Assembly: GCA_026122225.1 (NCBI GenBank)
Contig: JANEZZ010002061.1
Coordinates: 310,001-374,000, forward strand
Length of the DNA stretch: 64,000 nucleotides
Source: Heloderma charlesbogerti
Lineage: Eukaryota; Chordata; Lepidosauria; Squamata; Helodermatidae
Reading direction: 5' to 3'
In this document: piece by piece, positions 38,601-50,600 of the stretch
Numbering within the stretch: the stretch's first letter is position 1
Layout of the letters: each line of letters begins with the position of its first letter
The notes under the pieces: generated by a model
The model's database searches: none
Seen by the model: only the letters and a program-made list of their open reading frames with translations
What the model was told of the DNA's origin: nothing
Translations under genes and position numbers: made by a program

Positions 38601-41600
38601 AGTGGTACCTACCTGCTGCCTCTACTGCTGAGAGACCATGATGAGTTTTAATCTGACTACTGGAGGGTTATGAAATAACCATGAGGGGTATCCAGCAGGA
38701 GCCTCAAGTGATAGGGTGAACAGCAAGACAAGCTAATCAAATTTCAAGGACTGGAAGGTAGCCAATACTGAGCACTTAACAGGAACCCTGAATTGTGTGG
38801 CTGTATCGCCCTCAGGTGGCCAAGGCAAGCTGTAGGAATTAATTATTCTGGCACAAAATAAATCCCTGCACCCCTTTTCGCTCTCAAATTATTTAGACGA
38901 GGCTTAATTATGAAGTACCCTAGGCACCCGCCCCTTGAGACAATGAGCTGGTTTGCACGTAATGCTCACCCACATGGTTTATTTAACCCAGGGCTTGTTG
39001 CCCTACCCAAGCTTTGGAAAACAATCGACCCCTGGGTTGTTTGTTTCCCTCCTCCACCTGCTCCCTCTCTGTATCCCAGATGCCTTTGAGGCGTTGCAGT
39101 ACTGGCATGTAGAGTGGCTGGGTCTTTTGAGTGCTCTTGCCCGCTACCTCTTTAGCCTGGCGATACAACCCATAAACAACCCATGGTTCTGGATTCACAC
39201 GTAATGATAATCCATAGTTAAAACTCAGAATTCACAACTCAGCAACAAACACTGGTCCACTTCACATGTAACGACAACCCATGGGTTGTTTAAACTATAT
39301 GTTGGGGCCGAGTGCAAGTGAGAGTGCTGCCTCCTGCGCGCTTGCCACTTCTGCTTTGAATCTGCTTTGTGAAACAACCCAGGAATGCTCTGTTCCCAAT
39401 ACTCTGGGTTGTTGAGGGTTAAACAGCCCAGAATTTGAACCCATGGCTTGTTGTTGGGTTAAAATTCTAGATTCCTCAACCTTCAACAACCCAGAGTGCC
39501 AGGTTTAGACGTCATGACTAACAGCACAGGAATGGGTCCTGGCTTGTTTAGCAAAGCAGATACAAAGTGGAAGTGGTAAGCAGACTTGCTCCTGTATGCC
39601 CCACCAATTAATGGGTTGTTTAACGTATGACTTAGCATTACGTGCGAACTAGGTCCATAGGTTCTTTTTCTAGGCTGTTGTTAACAAGCCATGGTTTGTT
39701 AGCAGGGCCACGTTCACACATCAAGACAACCCAGAATTCAACAACCCATACCATGGATTAGCATTATGTTTCATCCAGGCCAATGTAATCTTACGGGTGG
39801 TGCATGGTAAGGACTTGTATGTGTCCTTAGTTAGCTTTTCAGCTCAAATTCTAGAAGAGTAGCTGTGTTAGTTCATTGTGTTAAACGTAACAGAATTGAG
39901 GCAACTTAAAAGACAAAGAGACTTATCATAGCATGAGCTTCTGTCGGTGAGAGCCTTCTTTGTCACTCATGTGAAATGGATAATGAAGATGGTGGCTATA
40001 TCCACACATAAGATGCAGGTCAGGGGGGTCAGAGAATAAAGAATGAAGAGGTGATACCATACATAAATCAATCAACTGATGTAAACTCAAATCACAGTTT
40101 AGTTTACAAATTCTCCCTGTAACCAGGAAGAGCCTTTGTATTTTTATGAGGTGGGAAAGCCAGGCATCAAAGCAGCCAGTAGGCTGCCCAAACATATAAT
40201 GGGGAAAGTGGAAGAATTCTGTGTTGTAACTCCTTTATAAGTCCAGGGGCAAACTCACATGACAAAATCAGCAAGGCACCAGTTCTGCACTGGCTGCTAC
40301 ATTTCATAGAATCATAGAATAGTAGGGTTGGAAGGGGCCTACAAGACCATCGAGTCCAACCCCCTGCTCAATGCAGGAATCCAAGTCAGAGCATCCCTGA
40401 CAGATGGCTGTCCAGCCTTGTCTTGAAGGCCTCCAGTGTGGGAGAGCCCACTACCTCCCTAGGTAATTGGTTCCATTGTCGTATTGCCCTAACAGGCCTT
40501 TTTTCCTGATCTTCAGCTGGAATCTGGCTTCCTGTAACTTGAGCTCATTATTCCGTGTCCTGCACTCTGGGATGATTGAGAAGAGATCCTGGCCTTCCTC
40601 TCTGTGACAACCTTTCAAGGACTTGAAGAGCACTGAGGAGGGCCCAGTACTCTTCAACATTTTTATTAATGACTTGGAGGAGGAGGTGCAGGGAATGCTG
40701 ATCAAATGTGCAGATGACACAAAATTGGGCGGGATAGCTAATACTTTGGAAGACAGAAACAAAATTCAAAGTGATCTGGATAGACTGGAGCGCTGGGCAG
40801 AAAACAACAGAATGACATTTAATAGGGATAAATGCCAAGTTCTGTACCTAGGAAAAAGAAACCAAATGCACAGTTACAAGATGGGGGATACGTGGCTCAG
40901 CCACACTACAAGCGAGAAGGATCTTGGAATTGTAGTCGATCACAAGCTGAATACGAGCCAGCAATGTGATGTGGCTGCAAAAAAGGCAAATGCTCTTTTG
41001 GGCTGCATTAATAGAAGCATAGCTTCCAAGTCCCGGGAAGTACTAGTTCCCCTCTACTCAGCACTGGTTAGGCCTCATCTGGAGTACTGGGTCCAGTTCT
41101 GGGCACCACACTTTAAGAAGGATGCAGACAGACTGGAGAGGGTTCAGAGGAGGGCAACAAAGATGATCAGGGGACTGGAAACAAAGCCCTATGAAGAGAG
41201 ACAGAAAGAACTGGGCATGTTTAGCCTTGAGAAGAGAAGACTGAGGGGAGATATGATAGCACTCTTCAAGTACTTGAAAGGTTGTCACAGAGAAGAATCA
41301 TCCCAGAGTGCAGGACACGGAAGAATGGGCTCAAGTTACAGGAAGCCAGATTCCGGCTGAACATCAGGAAAAACGTCCTGACTATAAGAGCAATATGACA
41401 ATGGAACCAATTACTTAGGAGGTAGTGAGCTCTCCCACACTGGAGGCATTCAAGACGAGGCTGGACAGCCATCTGTCAGGGATGCTCTGACTTGGATTCC
41501 TGCATTGAGCAGGGGATTGGACTCGATGGCCTTGTAGGCCCCTTCCAACCCTACTATTCTATGATTCTATTCTATGATCATATCTCCCCTCAGTCTTCTC

Positions 41601-44600
41601 TTCTCAAGGCTAAACATGCCCAGTCCTTTCAGTCTCTCCTCATAGGGCTTTGTTTCCAGTCCCCTGATCATCTTTGTTGCCCTCCTCTGAACCCTCTCCA
41701 GTTTGTCTGCATCCTTCTTAAAGTGTGGTGCCCAGAACTGGACACAGTACTCTAGATAAGGCCTAACCAGTGCTGAATAGAGGGGAACTAGTACTTCCCG
41801 GGATTTGGAAGCTATGCTTCTATTAATGCAGCCCAAAATAGCGTTTGCCTTTTTTGCAGCCACATCACGTTGTTGGCCCATATTCAGCTGTGATCTACAA
41901 CAATTCCAGGATCCTTCTCACTTGAGTGTTGTTGAGCCACATATCCCCCATCTTGTAACTGTGCATTTGGTTTCTTTTTCCTAGGTACAGAACTTGGCAT
42001 TTATCCCTATTAAATGTTATTCTGTTGTTTTCTGCGCAGCACTCCAGTCTATCAAGATCACTTTGAATTTTGTTTCTGTCTTCCAAAGTATTAGCTATCC
42101 CGCCCAATTTTGTGCCATCTGCAAATTTGATCAGCATTTGTAGGACCCTGGTTCTCAGGGCAGGAACTTCAAGGCACAGGAACCTCGCTTCAGGAATCAG
42201 GGAAGAGACGTGATCTTCCCGTTTATTAATTCTATTAATTTATTCATTTTATGAGTTAACCTGTAGCTGAAGCTCTCTGGGTGATGTGAGCCAACAATGT
42301 GATGTGGCTGCAGAAAAGGCAAATGCTATTTTGGGCCGCATTAATAGAAGTATAGCTTCCAAATCATGTGAAGTACTAGTTCCCCTCTACTCAGCACTGG
42401 TTCAGCCTCATCTGGAGTACTGTGTCCAGTTCTGGGCACCATACTTTAAGAAGGATGCAGACAAACTGGAGAGGGTTCAGAGGAGGGCAAAGAAGATGAT
42501 CAGGAGTCTGGAAGCAAAGCCATATGAGGAGAGACTGAAAAAACTGGGCACGTTTAGCCTTGAGAACTGAAGACTGAGGGGAGATATGATAGCGCTCTTC
42601 AAGTACTTGAAAGGTTGTCACGGAGATGAAGGCCAGGATCTCTTCTTGATCATCCCAGAGTGCAGGACACGGAATAATGGGCTCAAGTTACAGGAAGCCA
42701 GATTCCGGCTGAACATCAGGAAAAACTTCCTGACTGTTAGAGCAATATGACAATGGAACCAATTACTTAGGAGGTAGTGAGCTCTCCCACACTGGAGGCA
42801 TTCAAGACAAGGCTGGACAGCAACTTGTCAGGGATACTTTGACTTGGATTCGTGCACTGAGCAGGGGGTTGGACTCGATGGTCTTGTAGGCCCCTTCCAA
42901 CCCTACTATTGTATGATTCTATGATTCTACACAATAAAATTAAAAACAATAAAATATATGATAAAACCGATAGTAAAATACAATTTAAAAGTATTGCATT
43001 AAAAGCAGCAACAACAAAGCAGCATTTTAACAAGATAAATAACTGAGCAGCTAAAAACATAAAGATTATTTTAAAATGCAGCATCAAACATTAAAAATCA
43101 AGCAAACAGCAGTTAAAATATTTCTAAATGGCCTGGGAGAATAAAAAGGTCTTTGCCTGGCATCAAAAGAGTAGGCACCAGGCGGACCTGTCTAGGGAGG
43201 GCATTCCACAAATTGGGGGTCGCTGCAGAAAAGGCCCACTCATGAGTAGCCACCCACCAAATGCCAGTATGTGGGGGCACATGGAGCAGGACCTCAGAGA
43301 ACAATTTCAGGGCATAGGCGGGAACATTTGGGAGGAGCTAGTCCTTTAGATACTAGGGCCCAAGATGTGTAGGGCTTTGTAGTTCAACACCAGCACCTTA
43401 AATTGAGTTTGGAGATGAACTGGAAGCAACTGAAAATGGCACAAATCTGGCGTAATATGGTTATTACACCCAGTTCCAGTCAGTAGTATAGCTGCCATAT
43501 TTTGTAGAAACTGAAATTTCTGGACTGTCTTCAAGGGCAGCCCCACATACAACATATTGCAGTAATCTAACCAGGAGGTTACCAGGGCATAGATTGCTGA
43601 AACCACGCTGTTACTATACAGCTACGGTCACAGCTTGTGTAGCTTCCCATGCCCCTCTGCAATCACTTCAGAGTATTTCAGTTGTTTAAAATACTTTGGT
43701 TATTAGTAGCAGCTGGATGTGATGTGTGCCCCAGCTATAGATTTCAGTGATGTTCTAGACCAGTGATCAACATCCTGTTTTGGGGGTATAGGTGATAGGA
43801 CTTCCCTGAAATCTGTCTTGGCTTGCAGCCACATACACACTTAATAATAAACATTTTGCTTTGGGAGATTTATTACCATGACGTTTGTGAACTCCAACCA
43901 TAAGATCCCCAGGAAATGATCACCTTAACAAAGGTCCTTTAAAAATGCGTATTTTCCTTTCAGGGGGTGTTTTGATGCAAAACGGGCAGACCACAGCTGA
44001 GATCCAGGAAGAAGTGGCTCTAACCAACCTTGGCAGCAGCTCTGCTGCCAACAAGAGGCACAGCGCTGGTGATAAGATGCACTTCCCTCGCTCTAACCTG
44101 CAGACAATCACTCCCTTGGGTACGCCTCCTATTTGTTTGCTGGTGCAAAGCCCCACTGGTTCTGCCCTCCCTCCCCAGACAGTGCCAGGGTCTTAACTAT
44201 GTTCTTTCTGCGTGGCTTGCCCCCTCTTCTCCCCGCCCCCCCAAAAACTTTCTCTCTCTGTGAGCCAATTTCTGCATACTTTTTAGGGCTCTCACTTGTT
44301 GCTTTTTTCTAAGTCAATTAATTGCATGAGTTTTACTCAGTCACTTAAATTTGCATAAGAATAAAAACAATAGTTCTGAAACAAAAACACTTTGTTAAAC
44401 AACGCTCACTGTAGGGGAAGCATTTCCTCATGGATCACTGCCTTGTTGTGGCGAAGGGGCTTGCGTAACTCAGTGAAGCCATAAGCTATGCCGTGCAGGG
44501 CCACCCAAGACGGACAGGTCATGGCAGAGAGTTCTGACAAAATGTGGTCCACTGGAGAAGGAAATGGCAACCCACTCCAGTATTCTTGCCAAGAAAACCC

Positions 44601-47600
44601 CATGGAACGTATCACAAGGCTAAAAGAGATGACACCGGAAGATGAGCCCCTCAGGTCGGAAGGTGTCCAATACACTACTGGGGAAGAGCAGAGGGTATTT
44701 CCAAGTAGAGCCAGAAAGAGTGAAGCGGCTGGGCCAAACCCGAAAGGACACTCAGCTGTGGATGTGTCTGGTGGTGAAAAGAAAATCCGATGCTGTAAAG
44801 AACAATATTGTTTAGGAACCTGGAATGTCAGATCAATGAATCAAGGTAAGCTGGAGGTGGTCAAACATGAGATGGCAAGATTGAACATCGACATCTTGGG
44901 AATCAGCGAACTCAAATGGACAAGCATGGGCGAATTTAATTCAGGTGACCATCATATCTACTACTGTGGGCAAGAATCCCTTCGAAGAAATGGAGTAGCA
45001 CTCATAGTCAACAAAAGGGTGGGAAAAGCAGTACTGGGGTACAATCTCAAAAACGACAGAATGAGCTCAGTACGAATCCAAGGCAAACCATTCAACATCA
45101 CAGTAATTCAAGTCTAAGCCCCAACCACTGAGGCCGAAGAAGCTGAGGTTGATCGGTTCTGTGAAGACCTACAACACCTTCTAGAACTAACACCAAAAAA
45201 AGATGTCCTCTTTCTCATAGGGGATTGGAATGCTAAACTAGGAAGTCAAGAAATCACCAGGATAACAGGCAAGCATGGCCTTGGTGTACAAAATGAAGCA
45301 GGACAAAAGCTAATAGAGTTTTGCCAAGAGAACACGCTGATCATAGCAAACACTCTTTTCCAACAGCACAAGTGACGACTCTACACATGGACATCACCAG
45401 ATGGTCAATATCGAAATCAGATTGATTATGTCCTTTGCAGCCAAAGATGGAGAAGCTCTATACAGTCAGTAAAAACAAGACCAGGAGCTGACTGTGGCTC
45501 AGATCATGAGCTGTTTCTTGCAAAATTTCGGCTTAAATTGAAGAATGTAGGGAAAACCACTACCATTCAGGTATGACCTAAATCATATCCCTGATGAATA
45601 TACAGTGCAGGTGAGGAATAGATTTCAGGGATTAGACCTGATAGACAGAGTGCCTGAGGAACTATGGGCGGAGGTCCGTAACATTGTTCAGGAGGCAGCA
45701 ACGAAATCCATCCCCAAGAAAAAGAAAAGCAAGAAAGCCAAGTGGCTGTCTGATGAGGCTTTAAACGTAGCTGAGGAAAGAAGGGAAACGAAAAGCAAGG
45801 GAGAAAGGGGAAGAGATATCCAACTGAATGCAGAGTTCCAGAGAATAGCAAGGAGAGACAAGAAGGCCTTCTTAAATGAACAACGCAAAGAAATGGAGGA
45901 AAACAATAGAATGGGAAACACTAGAGATCTCTTCAAGAAAATTGGAGATCTCAAGGGAACGTTTTGTGCAAAGACGGGCATGATAAAGGACAATGAAGGC
46001 AGGGACCTAACAGAAGCAGATGAGATTAAGAAGAGGTGGAAAGAATACACAGAAGAACTATACAGGAAAGATCTGAATGTCCCTGATAGCCATGATAGTG
46101 CGGTCACCGAACTTGAGCTGGACATCCTACAGAGTGTAGTCAAGTGGGCCTTAGGAAGCATTAGTAACAATAAAGCTAGCGGAAATGACAGTATTCCAGC
46201 TGAGCTATTTAAAATCCTAAAAGATGATGCTGGTAAAGTGCTGCATTCAATATGCCAACAAATTTGGAACACTCAACAATGGCCACAAGACTGGAAAAGG
46301 TCAGTTTACATTCCAGTTCCAAAGAAGGGCAACGCCAAAGAGTGTTCAAACTACTGTACAATTGCGCTCATTTCACATGCCAGCAAGGTTATGCTCAAAA
46401 TCCTACAAGCTAGGCTTCAGCAGTATGTGAACCGAGAACTACCGGAAGTACAAGCTGGGTTTCGAAGAGGCAGAGGAACTAGAGATCAAATCGCCAACAT
46501 TCGCTGCATCATGGAGAAAGCAAGGGAATTCCAGAAAAACATCTATTTCTGCTTCATTGACTACGCTAAAGCCTTTGATTGTTTGGATCACAATGAACTG
46601 TGGCAAATTCTTAAAGTGATGGGAATACCAGACCACCTTACCTGTCTCCTGAGAAACCTGTACGAGGGTCAAGAAGCAACAGTAAGAACAGGACATGGAA
46701 CAACCGAGTGGTTCAAAATTGGGAAAGGAGTACGACAAGGCTGCATATTATCACCCTGCTTATTTAACTTATATGCAGAGTACATCATGAGAAACGCTGG
46801 GTTGGATGAATCACAGGTCGGAATTAAGATTGCTGGGAGAATTTTCAACAACCTCCGATATGCAGACAATACCACCCTAATGGCAGAAAGCGAAGAGGAT
46901 CTAAAGAACCTCTTGTTGAGGGTGAAAGAGGAGAGTGCAAAAGCTGGTTTGAAACTCAACATTAAAAAAACGAAGATCATGGCATCTGGCCCCATCACTT
47001 CCTGGCATATGGAAGGGGAAGAAATGGAAGCAGTGACAGATTTTACTTTCTTGGGCTCCAAGATCACCGCAGACGGTGACTGTAGCCATGAAATTAAAAG
47101 ACACTTGCTCCTTGGGAGGAAAGCTATGGCAAACCTAGACAGCATAGTAAGAAGCAGAGACATCACCTTGCTGACAAAGGTCCGTCTAATCAAAGCTATG
47201 GTTTTCCCAGTAGTAATGTATGGCTGTGAGAGCTGGACTATAAGGAAGGCTGAGCGCCGAAGAATTGATGCTTTCGAACTGTGGTGCTGGAGAAGACTCT
47301 TACGAGTCCCCTGGACAGCAAGGAGGTCAAATCAGTCCATCCTAAAGGAAATCAACCCTGAGTGCTCATTGGAAGGACAGATACTGAAGCTGAAGCTCAA
47401 ATACTTTGGCCACCTAATGCGAAGAGAAAACTCTCTGGAAAAGACCCTGATGCTGGGAAAGACTGAAGGCAAAAGGAGAAGGGGACGGCAGAGGATGAGA
47501 TGGCTAGATAGCATCACTGATGCAATGAATATGAACTTGAACACGCTCCGGGAGAGAGCACAGGACAGGAAGGCCTGGCGTGCTATGGTCCATGGGGTCA

Positions 47601-50600
47601 CGAAGAGTCGGACACGACTGAACGACTGAACAACAAGAGAGAAGGGGATAATGACTCTTCAGATGGAGCTTGCCTTCTGCAGTGTTTCAGGTACTCGTAT
47701 TAAAGTGTTTCAGGTACTCGTATTAAAATACTTTTTCTTAAGATTGGCCTCTCCCAACTGGATGTCTTCCAGATGTTTTGAACTTCAACTCTCATCAGTT
47801 CCAGCCAGCATGGCCAGTAGTCATGAATCCTGTAGTCCCAATACATCTAGAGAGCACCAGGTTGGGGAAGGACATTACAGATCTTGGCACTTCTTTCCTA
47901 CTCAATCAAAAGTTTTGTTTTAATTGATTATTTCATTAAGTGTTGCATCCTTGGTTTTGTTTTTTGCTTCCAAAAGATGGCTTTTGAAAAGTGTGTTTCA
48001 CTTATAGGCAACTAATTCAGTGAGTTTGTTTATATCGGGTCATCAGTGTATCAGGGCCATCGGTGTTTGTTTATGTAGGCCATCAGCACTTTATAGGGTA
48101 CAAGAGTACAGGTCACCTCCATGGTCATGTCTGGCTCAGAGCCATATTTTGATACCAGACGTTACTATCTGAAGATACTCCTACAGCTTATACAGAGGTT
48201 TTACTCTTTTTCTACTGTTAGACTGTCTGACATTTTGTTTTTCCTTAGCTTAAGTAATCTTGGTGTAATAGTGGTGCTTCCAACATGGAGCCAATAGGCC
48301 CCAATGTGCCCATGGACACCTCTCTTGGTGTCCGCTAGGTTCTCTGCCTGTACTGATTTTTATGTTATTTTTAAAAGATTTTTTAAAAAAATTACTGGGA
48401 GGCTGCTATACTGCAAAGTGAAGGGCTGTCATCCAGCACCATCTTTATTTGGGTTCAAAAGATCGGTTTTGTGTTTTGGAGCTGAGGTCCTGCTTTTGCG
48501 TTGTACTTCAGTATTTTTCTCTTAGTTACTTTTATTTTAATCTCACCATTTTGCATTCTGGGAAATGATCAGCTGTGCCCAACATGACAGCCATCTTGTG
48601 AGTGTGTCCACAGCATTCTCTCAAAATTCCAAATGTACCCACTGACCCAAAATGGTTGGGCACCGCTGGTGTAACATATTGTGTAATCATTCCCGATCAC
48701 TGATAAATGGATTTTAGCAATGCTCAACCCGAATACTTAACATTTGAGTTTAAAGATGGCGTTCTGCAGTATTCTGGGTATACTGTAGCAAACAGTAGCA
48801 AGCTGCTCTTTTCTTCCAGGAAAGGGTGAGTTTGGAGAAGTGTTCCTAGCCAAGGCAAAAGGCATTGAGGACAATGAAACTGAAGTTCTTGTTTTGGTGA
48901 AGAGCCTTCAAACAAGGGATGAACAGCTGCAGCTGAACTTCAGGCGAGAGTTTGAGATGTTTGGAAAACTGAACCACAGCAATGTGGTGCGGCTGCTTGG
49001 CCTTTGCCGGGAAGCAGAGCCTCACTATATGGTTCTGGAATATGTGGATCTGGTAAGAGGTCACCTTGGACTTTTGACTTTGCCAGTATGTTGGGGGTGG
49101 GGGTTGAAATTGGGCCTCTGTCCCACCTAGCAAAGGCTAGGGGAACTGCCATGATGGGCACAGTTGGCAATTGGAAGCATTGGGTAAAACCTTGGGTAGC
49201 CAGCAGAGCTAGGTCTATTAGATAAGGTTTCCAGAGGCAGACAAACAGATGACCCTTTTGCTATCTACTTTGGAGGTAAATGCTAGCAGCTTTATATAGA
49301 AATTCCATCCTGTTAGGCTGGAAGCTAAAGAGGTAGATTCAGTTACTGAAAATACTGAGGAATGTTAGTTTGTATGTGAAGGAGATGTATGATCATATGA
49401 AAAAAGGAATAGTTCTAAAAGAAAGCACACTTGGTTTTTAGAAGATATAGGCAAGTGTTGCAGCAGGCATCTTATAACTCCTCAAGCAGGAGAGGATGAT
49501 GAAGGATTGTAAAACGAACTGGATAAGAAAAAATGTACCCTGAAGCAAATGAAGGTCATATCTGAGACCAAAGGGGATATTCCAGATTCCATACACATGG
49601 GATGTAGCTGCATCTAGACTGAAGCAGTAATGCACACACTTCATTGTTGTTGTGCCCACCTGACTGCACCAGAGAAAAGGGAACCTTACCTGGGCAGAGA
49701 TTAGCCTGGCCTTCCTGCCTGCCTTTGGATGCTTCCTGCATGATTCAGAAAAGAGCACCTGTTTCATTTCTTGATAGGGGGACCTGAAGCAGTTCCTGAG
49801 GATTTCCAGGACTAAAGATGAGAAACTCAAGCCCCAACCTATTAGCACAAAACAGAAGGTAAGGTGGGAAAGCATCAGTTCACCTGGAGGCCTTCTAAGT
49901 ATCAAAACGTAGAGAAGCCTCTAACACGGTCAGGCAACCTGAGGCTGGGGCTTATGGGAGTTATAGTCTAAAACATCTGGAAGGCACTAGGTGCCTACCC
50001 CTGCTCTTAACATGTGGAGGAGGGAAAAAGACACAGCCAATTTTGCAGGGGCCAATAATGATATTATTTCCAAGACATGGTCTGAAGGCACATGAGGCAG
50101 CCACCTTGCTGAAGCTAAGGTCAGTGCTTGGAGGGGAGAACCCTGGGAACTACATGTAGCCACCTTGAGTTCCACAATGGAAGAAAGGTGGGATATAAAT
50201 ATAATAAATACAATACATTCCCCTGTATGCCACTCCCCCTCCCAATTGGGATGACGTGCAGTGTGCTGAGAGCTTTGCCTGACCCACATCCTCCCCAACA
50301 GGGAAGGGTGTAGAGCAGGCAGAGCCAGATCTCTAACAAATGTGCCAGCTGGTGTTTCATCCAGGGACCGGACTATGTCAGGGGCTGTGGCCCTTCCCCC
50401 TGACATCATCCAGCTCATGGAGGGCTTGGTGAGGAGGTAATCTGGCCCCCCCAAACCAAAAGCCATTCTCCCACCCCTGACATAACAGCAGGGTTGTGGT
50501 GCATGTGTACCAAAGAGAGCGACAGTCGAAACTATGGGGTGGGGGGAAGGTTGCATTATAAAAAATATGCAAACTCTGGGAAATGCCCCACTCCATGCTG

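Noticed and set aside
40623..41360. Open CR1 RT frame as a possible live element
   Set aside because: Only the C-terminal third is present; endonuclease and the first half of RT are missing.
49053..49137. Read-through of exon 16 into intron 16 as an alternative kinase end
   Set aside because: The strong donor GTAAGA and the in-frame match of exon 17 ([10 protein letters not shown]) to human PTK7 make normal splicing far more likely.
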